Part shown: piece after piece, positions 1-7,330 of the stretch
Layout of the letters: the number at the start of each line of letters is the position of its first letter
How positions within the stretch are numbered: the first letter of the stretch is position 1
Source: a virus
Length of the DNA stretch: 20,909 bases
IMG/VR virus record: IMGVR_UViG_3300020185_000305
Coordinates: 1-20,909 of that record
Reading direction: 5' to 3' (one strand)
Program-made: the position numbers and the translations under genes
The notes under the pieces: model-generated
Seen by the model: the letters and a program-made list of their open reading frames with translations, nothing else
What the model was told of the DNA's origin: nothing
Database searches by the model: none

Positions 1-2
1 CC

Positions 3-242
3 ATCGAAGATGAACTTGAAGCAAGCCAAACTACAGGAACATTAGAGTTTATGGATTACTACACATCGGATGAATCAGACCCAACATGGATTGATAGCAA
101 TAAGTGGTATTATGATATTGCCAGGTATATGAAACCTAAAGGGGATGAAGTTATGATCACAGCAGGGACAGAATCAGGAACCCCAGCACTTAAACTTACA
201 TTTGACGAAAGCACTCAAAATATAAATTGGGAAACGATATGA
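3..242 (+). CDS. C-terminal fragment of an unrecognised phage protein (5' end outside window)
   Basis: The reading frame is open to the left edge of the window, so only the last 79 residues are visible; an internal ATG at 51 exists but there is no reason to prefer it over an upstream start. The fragment is acidic, with many Asp, Glu and Thr residues, and contains a Trp/Tyr-rich patch (DSNKWYYDIARYMKP). I recognise no family. Its stop codon TGA overlaps the ATG of the next gene (ATGA at 239-242), so the two are probably translated in a coupled way. Its position at the head of a run of leader-bearing, virion-type genes makes a structural or packaged role possible, but that is inference only. 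Confidence 0.7.
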   Translation: MEDELEASQTTGTLEFMDYYTSDESDPTWIDSNKWYYDIARYMKPKGDEVMITAGTESGTPALKLTFDESTQNINWETI

Positions 243-559
243 AAGAATTAAATGCATTTAAAAAATTCCTCAATAGGGAAGAGCAGATAAACGAGCGTGT
301 GACTAAGTATAAGAAATATGTACCATCTAAGTTTATAAAGAGCTCAAATCTTGATTTGCATGATGCTTTAGACGCGTTGTTCAGTCTTAATTATGACGAA
401 CATGAAGTAATGAATAGCATTAGACGTACGCTTGGAAAGCAGCGCCCAGATATAGCGGGTGATTTCAGAGATGATTTAATAGACTTAGAAGGTGCATTAA
501 CCGGAGCCTTTGATGTTATTAAACATCTTAAAAACAAAATTAACGATTTAGAAACATGA
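239..559 (+). CDS. Small hypothetical protein with a CTS-like N-terminal leader
   Basis: A 106-residue protein of unknown function. I chose the ATG at 239 rather than the in-frame TTG at 227 because it forms the ATGA overlap with the previous gene. It also gives the N-terminus MKELNAFKKFL, which matches the next gene's MKELNKFRKFL; the first 15 bases of both genes are identical. That amphipathic leader resembles the prohead-targeting peptide of T4 internal proteins, although here L-N-R stands where the other leaders have L-x-E at residues 11-13. The rest is charged and helical, with a patch of short hydrophobic residues near LHDALDALFSL. It overlaps the following gene by 4 bases. A packaged or scaffold-associated protein is one guess; no domain supports it. 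Confidence 0.75.
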   Translation: MKELNAFKKFLNREEQINERVTKYKKYVPSKFIKSSNLDLHDALDALFSLNYDEHEVMNSIRRTLGKQRPDIAGDFRDDLIDLEGALTGAFDVIKHLKNKINDLET

Positions 560-570
560 AAGAATTAAAT
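239..570 (+). repeat. Near-duplicated leader coding sequence (two copies)
   Basis: The first 15 bases of two adjacent genes, ATGAAAGAATTAAAT at 239-253 and 556-570, are identical, and the following 20 bases stay similar. The proteins diverge after residue 11, so only the leader is shared; a short duplication or gene-conversion event of the leader is likely. The span given covers both copies. Confidence 0.7.
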
Positions 571-2043
571 AAATTTAGAAAATTTTTATCCGAGAATGCT
601 CTCGGTGTCGACAAAGGAGACGGTACCTTCGAAATCACCCCCGATATCCAAATCATGGGTCAAAAATTCAACTTCTCCGATATATGTCCCAGCGCGCACA
701 AGCTAGTTCAAAACCAAGCCATTGTTCACCAGGGATTCAGCAGAACTGCCCCTATCGTATTAAGCTTCGCTATTCTACACCGTGATTTCTTCGCGTTAGA
801 AAAGGAGGCATTGGGTCCCCAAGGAATCGACGTTGACACGTTTAAGAACGATGTAACACGTTTATACACCGAAATCCTTAACGTTGCCGAACAATTAGGC
901 GTACGTAAGCAAGCTAAAAAGTACATGGACATGCACTTAGCTAAAATCAAGGATAACGGTTTTAAAGCTAGCGATCCCGGTGGTAGCTCCGATCGCATGT
1001 CCGACTACAAAGCCGACAATGATTACTATATGGATGAGACCGGTGATGAAAATGAGTTCCTACAAGAGCGGTTAAAAGAGGTACGTAGTAGGATAGAGAG
1101 TGAGGTGGAAGGATATACGGATCTACATGAGAATGATGTCGCTTTAGAAGCCTTTTTGGGAGAATCAAACGCTGAAAGTAATCCATTACGTGGCATTAAA
1201 AACATGTTCCAAGCTATTATTCCTCTTAAACTTGATACTAGCCCAATAGGTTCTTTAGGTTATGCTAAGGCTATAGGAATTGAAGGGGATTTAAATGCTA
1301 TCCAATTTTTTACCGAATACCCTGACAGGTATGAGAAATATAAGGGTCTTTTAAGTCAAGCAAATAGATTTGGAGTTGATATTAATTCTAGCACTAACGT
1401 TCTTGATGCTTATAATGCAATTTCTGCTGCTGCTAGAGAGTATGAGCTTAGAGAAAACTTAGAAGAAAATAAAAAGTATGCAGATGATCAACTTAAGTTT
1501 AAAAAAGGTGATACCGTTTACTTTAAAAATGTGAAAGGGGGTGAAAAACTCCCTATGACTATTACGGGCCCCGGTAAATTTAGGGATTCTAATAGATTAG
1601 ATGCGGGTGGTAAAGAAGTAGTATTCCCTGTTAAAGGTGGCCCCGGTGGTAAAGGAATGTATGCTGTTGATGATTTGGTTAAAGAGGATCTTAACGAAGA
1701 AATAGAAATGGTTGAACCACAAAGAGGTCATGCTTTTTACAAGCTTAATAAAGATGTTGATCTAGAATTGCAAACCGGTTCTACTTCGGTAACAAATGCA
1801 CCCGGAGTGCTTTTACATCCTGTGTTTGGTAAAACCATTATAGCTAGAAAAGGGCAATACATAATTAACTTCCACGGTCAATTATTTTATGTAGATATGG
1901 GCGAAAAATTTGCTACTAAAGTTCCTAAACACGAAGATAGCGATAATATGGAAAATCTTAGAGGAGCACTTGTTCCTGTGGATATGGCTCCTGCGTTTAA
2001 TCCCGGGTGGAAATCATACTTAAATAAACCTCTTGAAGAATGA
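556..2043 (+). CDS. Large hypothetical, possibly virion protein; composite of at least two parts
   Basis: A 495-residue protein of unrecognised family. It opens with the leader MKELNKFRKFLSE, in which L11-S12-E13 resembles a T4 gp21 prohead-protease site. Residues about 15-200 look globular, ending in a very acidic stretch. Residues about 205-310 are helical. Residues about 315-380 read as a small beta domain (KKGDTVYFKNVKGG to MYAVDDLVKE), and a final beta-rich block runs from about residue 395 to 470. Further L-x-E triplets lie near the junctions (NLEE, DLNE) and at the very C-terminus (PLEE). The first third of the gene has clearly more G/C-rich third positions than the rest, which suggests a gene assembled from two sources. 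Start and stop overlap both neighbours by 4 bases. A proteolytically matured virion or internal capsid protein is possible but unproven. Confidence 0.8.
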   Translation: MKELNKFRKFLSENALGVDKGDGTFEITPDIQIMGQKFNFSDICPSAHKLVQNQAIVHQGFSRTAPIVLSFAILHRDFFALEKEALGPQGIDVDTFKNDVTRLYTEILNVAEQLGVRKQAKKYMDMHLAKIKDNGFKASDPGGSSDRMSDYKADNDYYMDETGDENEFLQERLKEVRSRIESEVEGYTDLHENDVALEAFLGESNAESNPLRGIKNMFQAIIPLKLDTSPIGSLGYAKAIGIEGDLNAIQFFTEYPDRYEKYKGLLSQANRFGVDINSSTNVLDAYNAISAAAREYELRENLEENKKYADDQLKFKKGDTVYFKNVKGGEKLPMTITGPGKFRDSNRLDAGGKEVVFPVKGGPGGKGMYAVDDLVKEDLNEEIEMVEPQRGHAFYKLNKDVDLELQTGSTSVTNAPGVLLHPVFGKTIIARKGQYIINFHGQLFYVDMGEKFATKVPKHEDSDNMENLRGALVPVDMAPAFNPGWKSYLNKPLEE

Positions 2044-2414
2044 AAAACCTTGTCCTAATACTCCCAGTACTCTTAATGTTGGGTTGTTCAGTTCAGCAAG
2101 ATTGTTGTGAGTACGACAATCCCCAGTGTGACGAAATGTATCCATATTATAATTGTTCTCTAGAAGGCGCATATTCATATACACCTCGCAATTATGCTAA
2201 ACATATTAGAAATATGGGGAACTCGATTTTTTATGTAGGTTCGCATTATGTTGCCCCTCAAAGGGTAGCATGCACCGCCATTCAAGAATTGGCAACTCCC
2301 CCGTTAAATAATGGTAATGTAGTGTTAAATACACGCCGTCCCGAGCGGTTAGGCGCAATGGGTGAAACAAGACCAAAACCCGTTACCAACAATATTAAAC
2401 GTACTAGGGAATGA
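2040..2414 (+). CDS. Predicted phage lipoprotein
   Basis: A 124-residue protein whose N-terminus looks like a lipoprotein signal peptide: Lys2, a hydrophobic core (LVLILPVLLML) and a lipobox-like MLGC, so that Cys16 would become the lipidated residue. The mature part is Cys-rich at first (Cys22, Cys23, Cys30, Cys39) with many Tyr residues, then becomes basic and Pro/Arg-rich at the C-terminus. If exported it would be anchored in the host envelope. Known phage lipoproteins serve superinfection exclusion (T5 Llp) or lysis (Rz1-type spanins), but no similarity to either is visible and no spanin partner gene lies beside it. It overlaps both neighbours by 4 bases (ATGA), so it is co-translated with probable virion genes. 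The lipoprotein call is fairly secure; the function is unknown. Confidence 0.8.
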   Translation: MKNLVLILPVLLMLGCSVQQDCCEYDNPQCDEMYPYYNCSLEGAYSYTPRNYAKHIRNMGNSIFYVGSHYVAPQRVACTAIQELATPPLNNGNVVLNTRRPERLGAMGETRPKPVTNNIKRTRE

Positions 2415-2971
2415 AACTATACGAAGTATATACGGAGATACTGAATGAGATAGGTGAATTAGATCCCTCTAAGGCATATAAGTTTACTAAAAGATCTGAT
2501 TATCTTCCCCTTGCAGACGAGGGAAAATTAGAAGGTAGACAAGAATATAACTTTACACTTGAAGATAATACTAAATACGGTTCCCCTGAGAGTGGGGGGA
2601 GTAAGAAAAGTGGCACACCTATGCAGGTTGATATTCTTTATAAACCTAATGGACAAGTTCGAGTTGATTTTGGTTTAGATGACACAGTTGATAGTGAAGA
2701 TGCTGAACCTGTGTTAGGTGATGATTATAAGTCCTTATATGGCATCATGAATACTGTTGGGGCTATTGTATTAGATTCGTTACGTGGTACAAAAGATAAA
2801 GGTACTATACATGGTATTATGGCGGATGATAAAAGGGAGAAAAACAAAGCAAACCCCAAGCAACGCCAGTTAGTTTACCAGTTATTTCTTAGGAAAGCTA
2901 TACCTGGTGGTAAATTTCAACAGCAAGGTAAGTATTATGTTTTACCCAAAAATTATAAGGATTACCTCTAA
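2411..2971 (+). CDS. Hypothetical protein with a CTS-like leader
   Basis: A 186-residue protein that I do not recognise. It begins MKLYEVYTEILNE, with L11-N12-E13 at the same place as L-S-E in the 495-residue protein upstream, so it may be processed after residue 13. The body starts with a Lys/Asp/Gly-rich region containing beta-like segments (MQVDILYKPNGQVRVDFGL). A helical part follows (SLYGIMNTVGAIVLDSL), and the C-terminal block (YQLFLRKAIPGGKFQQQGKY) ends in a Tyr-rich tail. It is the last gene of the overlapping chain that starts at the window edge; a 12-base gap carrying a TATTTAT motif follows. A capsid-targeted or virion-associated protein is plausible from the leader alone. Confidence 0.75.
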   Translation: MKLYEVYTEILNEIGELDPSKAYKFTKRSDYLPLADEGKLEGRQEYNFTLEDNTKYGSPESGGSKKSGTPMQVDILYKPNGQVRVDFGLDDTVDSEDAEPVLGDDYKSLYGIMNTVGAIVLDSLRGTKDKGTIHGIMADDKREKNKANPKQRQLVYQLFLRKAIPGGKFQQQGKYYVLPKNYKDYL

Positions 2972-2972
2972 A

Positions 2973-2979
2973 TATTTAT
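2973..2979 (+). promoter_or_regulatory. TATTTAT motif before the 2984 gene
   Basis: TATTTAT lies 4 bases before the ATG, just after the upstream stop codon, in the context AATATTTATTAAC. It is a candidate late -10 element; a start-site or AT-rich translation signal is the alternative. Confidence 0.4.
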
Positions 2980-2983
2980 TAAC

Positions 2984-3700
2984 ATGGCTACTTACACACG
3001 AGAACAATTAAGAACATTTAATACTAATTCTGCGGATTTTAGTACTACTGCTTATACTTTTACTTTAAATAGTAATGTTTCTACTACTGCAGGATTTGCC
3101 ATAGAAGGGATAAATAAAGATATTTTTAATTCTGCCTCTATTTCTAATACAGTAGGTTGTACTTTTGTTTCAAGCAGCACTAATGCTGCTTTTCTTATAG
3201 ACCCCAATACCACAGCTAGATTTGATTTTACTCCTACTTCTGTTTTAAGTAAAGATTTAGTTAAATTTTCTGCTCCTAATGTATTAAATTATAATATTAA
3301 TGATCTTACAGCTTCAGGCTCCGTATTTGGGGTTGATTTAGATCTTACAGGGGGATGTACTAGTCCTACTTGGACAGGAGATATATGTCTTTCAGGACTT
3401 AATACAAAAATACCCCCTCTCCCAGAAACCAGAACTTTCCAATATGATGCAGTTAATACCTATAATGGTCAACCACAATATGTTGAAGGAGGTAATGGAG
3501 CAGTCCCAGGAGCTAGAATTAGATGGACAGGAACTCAATGGGAATATACTAATACATCAGTGACTGGGGCACCCACATCAACATCTGGGCCTTCAGATTT
3601 GTGTTCTCCTGCAGGGGTGTATGAAGGAAATTTATCTATAGCTCCCTTTAATTTTAATGCTAGTCCTGTAACTGCTACAGAAGGAGCTTGCCCTCCTTAA
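2984..3700 (+). CDS. Putative tail-fibre or virion surface protein
   Basis: A 238-residue protein rich in Thr, Ser, Asn and Phe and poor in charged residues, as is usual for beta-rich fibre or adhesin proteins. The N-terminus (MATYTREQLRTFNTNSADF) is followed by beta-like segments. A conserved-looking patch (ARIRWTGTQWEYTNTS, about residues 176-191) and a short C-terminal beta segment ending GACPP complete it. It has several Cys residues (VGCTF, GGCTSP, DICLSG, DLCSP, GACPP), which is unusual for an exposed protein of this size. It lies directly upstream of a second small fibre-like gene and a clear repeat fibre, so a tail-fibre module is the best reading. I cannot name a family. Confidence 0.7.
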   Translation: MATYTREQLRTFNTNSADFSTTAYTFTLNSNVSTTAGFAIEGINKDIFNSASISNTVGCTFVSSSTNAAFLIDPNTTARFDFTPTSVLSKDLVKFSAPNVLNYNINDLTASGSVFGVDLDLTGGCTSPTWTGDICLSGLNTKIPPLPETRTFQYDAVNTYNGQPQYVEGGNGAVPGARIRWTGTQWEYTNTSVTGAPTSTSGPSDLCSPAGVYEGNLSIAPFNFNASPVTATEGACPP

Positions 3701-3727
3701 AAGTGAATTTTTCCTAAAACCTCTGCA

Positions 3728-3734
3728 TATTTAT
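3728..3734 (+). promoter_or_regulatory. TATTTAT motif before the 3751 gene
   Basis: TATTTAT lies 16 bases before the ATG, further away than its counterparts elsewhere in the window. A -10 element here would leave a leader of roughly 10 bases. Confidence 0.35.
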
Positions 3735-3750
3735 CAATAAACCATAACAA

Positions 3751-4047
3751 ATGTATTTAACAGAAGGCCCAGGATCATGGCAAGCGTTTTTAAAAAGACC
3801 CGATAATACGAGTCTTAGTATAATGGAAGCCAAACAAAAATATTTGAATGAGCAGTTAATATTTGAAGAGCAAATGTCTTATCTTCAATTATGGAATACT
3901 CAAAATACCATGAGTCCAACTGCACCTGGAGCAAGTGCTGCTGGTGGAGCCCCTAGTGGTGGTCCTGCTTCAACCCCCGAAAAGGAAATTTTAACCGAAG
4001 ATGGTAAGGCCATTTTAGCAGAAGATGGTACCTATATAGTAACTTAA
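3751..4047 (+). CDS. Small fibre-associated hypothetical protein
   Basis: A 98-residue protein in three parts. The N-terminal segment (residues 1-50) is helical and ends in a Gln/Leu/Tyr-rich stretch (EEQMSYLQLWNTQ). A flexible Pro/Ala/Gly/Ser hinge follows (about residues 54-76). The C-terminus carries two near-copies of an L-x-EDG unit (ILTEDGKAILAEDGTYIVT). An anchor helix, a flexible hinge and a short beta repeat make a plausible layout for a small fibre, decoration or linker protein. It sits between two fibre-type genes, with a 50-base gap upstream and a 22-base gap downstream. Function is inferred from context only. Confidence 0.7.
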   Translation: MYLTEGPGSWQAFLKRPDNTSLSIMEAKQKYLNEQLIFEEQMSYLQLWNTQNTMSPTAPGASAAGGAPSGGPASTPEKEILTEDGKAILAEDGTYIVT

Positions 4048-4069
4048 ATAAACTTATAACAACAATAAA

Positions 4070-5260
4070 ATGGCAACCGTAAAAATATCAGAATTAGCAG
4101 GCCTAGTAAAAGGGAATGCTACAGAAAATGATGTAGTACCCATAGTTAATGGAGGTACTACTAAAAAAATGACCCTTACCAACCTAAGAGGAGTTTTACA
4201 TGGTAAAACTAATCAGGGAGGCTCTTGTGCCGCCCTATTAGGAGGAATAAATAACAACTCTGCTGGGGGATGCTCAGCAGTGGTAACAGGATTTCGAAAC
4301 ACAAACACCAATGGAGGTGAATGGATAGGAGGGGGACAGGATAATACAGTAGACGATAAAACTGTTGCTAAATCATTGGGACTAAATAATTATAATGTTC
4401 CTGATTTAAACGGTTCAATAGGTTCATATAGTGCTATTTTGGGGGGTGCTAGAAACTGTATTAATATTGTTACTGCAAGTGTTTATGCTAATGATTATAG
4501 TATAACCCCCAGTGTTATATTATCGGGAGTAGATAACGTTATAGAATCAACCGCTACTAGTACTACTAACGCTTATTGGCCTTTTGCAGGTCAAAACTTA
4601 ATAGCTGCAGGGGTATCCAATTGTATTTCTGGTAGCTCCAACTCAGGTAATTATCCAATAGGAGCAAATACTATTTTGAACGGGGCAATAAATACAATCA
4701 CAAGTAATGCAGCTACTGATTCAAACTCATACATGTACCATAATACTATATTAGGGGGAATGTGTAATGCAATAAGCGCAAATGGAACAGGACAAACCCT
4801 AGTACATGGATTTTGTAATGAGATTGGCGCTTGTGCTGGTTCCGAAGATGTGTACAACCAGCATATTACCCTGATAGGTTCTAATAATAGGGCTATCACA
4901 GATGGTAATGATTCATCACATTATGTTACATCCATAATAGGTGCTAATAACAGTACGATATATGCTACAAAGCGAGCGATCCGGCACAGCGGTATATTTG
5001 GGGGTCAGACGAATAACATATGTGCCTTCGCTGACGATGTAGGTTCATCAGTTATAGTAGGTGGTAACAGTAATAAGATTTTGGATGTAAATTGTGCTGT
5101 AGTACTAGGAGGAGAAAGCCAAATCGCTACAGTTGATTATGGAACCCACGTACAACAACTAGTAATAAAATCCACCGCAATTCCTACTGCTGATCCTGGG
5201 GTATTAGGCCAGGTTTGGGTAGATACCACTGCAGGAAATACGTTAAAAATTTCTCTATAA
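4070..5260 (+). CDS. Tail fibre / adhesin with Gly-Gly-Asn beta-repeats
   Basis: A 396-residue protein with three parts. The N-terminus (MATVKISELAGLVKG, then VPIVNGGTTKKMTLTNL) resembles the attachment segment common in phage tail fibres. The long middle holds about twelve copies of a degenerate unit, hydrophobic-x-G-G-x-x-N-x-I. Examples are AILGGARNCI, VILSGVDNVI, TILNGAINTI, TILGGMCNAI, GIFGGQTNNI and VIVGGNSNKI. The C-terminal cap (ADPGVLGQVWVDTTAGNTL) is of a type seen at the ends of phage fibres. The repeat spacing suggests a beta-roll or beta-helix, comparable in principle to YadA-type adhesin heads. At least nine Cys residues sit at or near repeat positions. It probably binds the host surface. 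The call is confident for fibre-type and less so for the exact fold. Confidence 0.85.
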   Translation: MATVKISELAGLVKGNATENDVVPIVNGGTTKKMTLTNLRGVLHGKTNQGGSCAALLGGINNNSAGGCSAVVTGFRNTNTNGGEWIGGGQDNTVDDKTVAKSLGLNNYNVPDLNGSIGSYSAILGGARNCINIVTASVYANDYSITPSVILSGVDNVIESTATSTTNAYWPFAGQNLIAAGVSNCISGSSNSGNYPIGANTILNGAINTITSNAATDSNSYMYHNTILGGMCNAISANGTGQTLVHGFCNEIGACAGSEDVYNQHITLIGSNNRAITDGNDSSHYVTSIIGANNSTIYATKRAIRHSGIFGGQTNNICAFADDVGSSVIVGGNSNKILDVNCAVVLGGESQIATVDYGTHVQQLVIKSTAIPTADPGVLGQVWVDTTAGNTLKISL

Positions 5261-5273
5261 AAAATAAATAAAA

Positions 5274-5540
5274 ATGAAAATTCATATATTACGTAATAGA
5301 GCCCATTTTGGTAATGGTACAGATTCAAAATCATTTGATGTATCTACTATATCTTCCTTACAACCTTTTGTAGATAGTATCCACTCCCTAATAGGAGGTA
5401 CTCATTCAGGATACCATGTACTTAGAATTTTTGAGGGAAATCAAGTAGTACATATAGATGGAGTTAAAGATATAGTAGATTGGGATCAAGTTGATTCTAC
5501 TTTATGGAATAATTTAAAAAACGAGTTGTTAGCTTTATAA
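5274..5540 (+). CDS. Small hypothetical protein downstream of the tail fibre
   Basis: An 88-residue protein, start preceded by an A-rich stretch (AAATAAAAATG) rather than a Shine-Dalgarno sequence. It has an N-terminal basic segment (MKIHILRNRAHFGNG), a Gly/His-containing middle (SLIGGTHSGYHVLRIFEGN) and an acidic C-terminus with two Trp residues (DWDQVDSTLWNNLKNEL). It reads as a compact alpha/beta fold. No family is recognised. It lies between the repeat fibre and the glycosyltransferase. Fibre chaperones are sometimes encoded just downstream of their fibre, but nothing in the sequence identifies it as one. Confidence 0.7.
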   Translation: MKIHILRNRAHFGNGTDSKSFDVSTISSLQPFVDSIHSLIGGTHSGYHVLRIFEGNQVVHIDGVKDIVDWDQVDSTLWNNLKNELLAL

Positions 5541-5580
5541 CAACTAGGAAATTAAAAAAGGTTTTATTAAATTTAGTTAT

Positions 5581-6462
5581 ATGGAAAAAAAATATTCAAT
5601 CTTTCATATTGAAGGAGGATTAGGTAAAAACATAATGGCTACAGCGGTAGCTCAATGTATAAAAAATAATTACCCTAATAGAGAGTTAATAGTTGTAGGG
5701 TCTTATCCCGAAATTTTCTTAAACTTAAAATTTGTAGATAGGGTGTATCGCATAGGCAATACACCCTATTTTTACCAAAATTATATAGAAAATACAGATA
5801 ATCTTATTTTTAGAAGTGAGCCTTATTTTACTACTAGTTACATAAACCAAACATCCCATTTGATTAAAAGTTGGTGTGATCTATTCCAACTTGAATATAA
5901 TGGAGAAACCCCTCAATTAATATTCAATAGAGCACAAGAATCTGAAGCGGTGGGTGTGTGGTATAGAGATAAACCTATTATGGTTATACAAACTAATGGT
6001 GGTCCCCCTTCTCAAAATGTTGCTAATGCTTGGACTAGAGATATGCCTCCTTTAATAGCTGAAGGGATAGCTCAACATTATAGTCAAGATTATCACATTA
6101 TACAAGTAACCCGGGATAATACATTTATTATTCCTGGGGCTGAGGTTATTACCAACATAGAATCAAGCATGATGTTTTTATCTCTTTTAAAATTTTCTAA
6201 AAAAAGATTTCTTATAGATTCTAGTCTTCAACATGCCGCTCAAGCACTTAACTTAAAATCCACAGTTTTATGGATAGGTAATTCTCCTAGTGTTTTGGGG
6301 TATGATTTACATGATAATATATCACCTCAATTACCTTCAATAATGCTCCCTGATTCTTATATGGGTAAGTATGATATAGGTGGAAGAACGTATGAATGTC
6401 CTATACAAGATGAAAAACTCTTTAATATAGAAGAAATTATATCTTTAATAGATAACCAATAA
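5581..6462 (+). CDS. Glycosyltransferase family 9-like protein
   Basis: A 293-residue protein with the layout of a GT-B glycosyltransferase of the heptosyltransferase (GT9) type. The N-terminal Rossmann-like start has the Gly-rich loop GGLGKNIMATAVAQCI (residues 12-27). The C-terminal nucleotide-sugar side has RFLIDSSLQHAAQALNL (about 209-225), the counterpart of the family's D-S-G-x-x-H-x-A-x-A motif, followed by TVLWIGNSP. Here Ser215 replaces the usual Gly and Gln217 precedes the conserved His218. It would move a sugar from a nucleotide donor to a glycan acceptor in the cytoplasm. It lies directly after the tail-fibre genes and 4 bases before a sulfotransferase, so the pair could modify a host surface glycan or a virion protein. 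The acceptor is unknown. Confidence 0.75.
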   Translation: MEKKYSIFHIEGGLGKNIMATAVAQCIKNNYPNRELIVVGSYPEIFLNLKFVDRVYRIGNTPYFYQNYIENTDNLIFRSEPYFTTSYINQTSHLIKSWCDLFQLEYNGETPQLIFNRAQESEAVGVWYRDKPIMVIQTNGGPPSQNVANAWTRDMPPLIAEGIAQHYSQDYHIIQVTRDNTFIIPGAEVITNIESSMMFLSLLKFSKKRFLIDSSLQHAAQALNLKSTVLWIGNSPSVLGYDLHDNISPQLPSIMLPDSYMGKYDIGGRTYECPIQDEKLFNIEEIISLIDNQ

Positions 6463-6466
6463 AAAC

Positions 6467-7282
6467 ATGAAAAAGTTATATTTCCAATCCTCTCTCCCCA
6501 GAGCAGGATCAACCCTTTTACAAAATATTATGGGTCAAAACCCTGATTTTTATGTTACTCCTACCTCAGGGGTATTAGAATTACTATACGGTGCTAGACT
6601 AAATTACACTAATTCTCCCGAGTTTTCCGCTCAAGATGAAAAATTAATGAGAGAAGGGTTCTTAAATTTTTGTTTACAAGGAATCAATGGGTTTTTTGAT
6701 TCTATAACAGATAAACCCTGTATTTTAGATAAAAGTAGGGGATGGGGTTACCATTATGATTTTTTAAATACCTTTTATCCTAATCCTAAAATATTATGTA
6801 TGGTAAGAGACCCCCGTGATATTTTTTGCTCTATGGAGAAAAATTTTAGAAAATCTCCTGAAAAGGATTCAAATATGATTAACCATAAAACTGGAGAGGG
6901 GGTTACTACTGAGAAAAGAATAGACATCTGGTCTAACAATCCTCCAGTAGGGATGGCACTTGAACGCTTATATCAGATAATTAAAGAAGGAAATGATAAA
7001 CATATCCATTTTATTAAGTTTGAAACTCTTTGTAAGAGTCCTCAAAAAGAAATGGAAAAAATTTATAATTATTTAGAATTACCACATTTTGAACATGATT
7101 TTAATAGTATAGAACAGATTACTCAAGAAGATGATAAGGTTTATGGTATATTTGGAGATCATACTATTAAAAATAAATTAGAATATGTTCCTAGTAATGC
7201 TAAGGAAATTCTAGGAAAAGGAGCGTGTGATTGGATTAAGGGTAATTATAAATGGTTTTATGACTATTTCAAATATATTTAA
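6467..7282 (+). CDS. Sulfotransferase family protein
   Basis: A 271-residue protein with both PAPS-binding signatures of the sulfotransferase superfamily. The 5'-phosphosulfate loop is SSLPRAGSTLLQNI (Pro11, Gly14, Ser15, Thr16 near the N-terminus). The 3'-phosphate region is MVRDPRDIFCSMEKNF (Arg114 and Ser122 in the expected places). A DKSRGWG segment (about residues 88-94) fits the substrate-side region. Length and order match the bacterial and phage Sulfotransfer_3-type proteins. It would transfer sulfate from PAPS to a hydroxyl or amine of a glycan, lipid or protein. It is in one transcription unit with the glycosyltransferase and ends just before a strong terminator. Sulfation of a sugar added by its neighbour is a natural hypothesis; the substrate cannot be read from sequence. 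Confidence 0.88.
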   Translation: MKKLYFQSSLPRAGSTLLQNIMGQNPDFYVTPTSGVLELLYGARLNYTNSPEFSAQDEKLMREGFLNFCLQGINGFFDSITDKPCILDKSRGWGYHYDFLNTFYPNPKILCMVRDPRDIFCSMEKNFRKSPEKDSNMINHKTGEGVTTEKRIDIWSNNPPVGMALERLYQIIKEGNDKHIHFIKFETLCKSPQKEMEKIYNYLELPHFEHDFNSIEQITQEDDKVYGIFGDHTIKNKLEYVPSNAKEILGKGACDWIKGNYKWFYDYFKYI

Positions 7283-7284
7283 TT

Positions 7285-7307
7285 AAAGGGGCTTCGGCCC
7301 CTTTTTT
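7285..7307 (+). terminator. Rho-independent terminator after the sulfotransferase
   Basis: A perfect stem (AAAGGGGC with GCCCCTTT) closed by a TTCG tetraloop and running into six T residues, beginning 3 bases after the sulfotransferase stop codon. It is the clearest terminator in the window and separates the fibre and glycan-modification block from the DUF932 gene. Confidence 0.92.
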
Positions 7308-7330
7308 AGTCATATGAAAGTCATTCTTCC

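Noticed and set aside
726-1186. Two minus-strand frames opposite the first part of the 495-residue gene
   Set aside because: They are shadows made possible by the higher G/C content there; the plus-strand frame has a leader, overlaps and continuous coding style, while these have no neighbours or start signals.
4070-5260. Repeat region considered as a CRISPR array or tandem DNA repeat
   Set aside because: The repetition is at protein level, degenerate in DNA, without fixed-length direct repeats and spacers.
4651-5334. Minus-strand frames over the tail fibre and its downstream gap
   Set aside because: They oppose a strongly repetitive, clearly coding plus-strand fibre gene and their products look hydrophobic by composition only.
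5542-5578. Imperfect inverted repeat AACTA...TAGTT before the glycosyltransferase gene
   Set aside because: Only about 5-7 A/T-rich pairs with a bulge and a long loop; too weak to call a terminator or hairpin.
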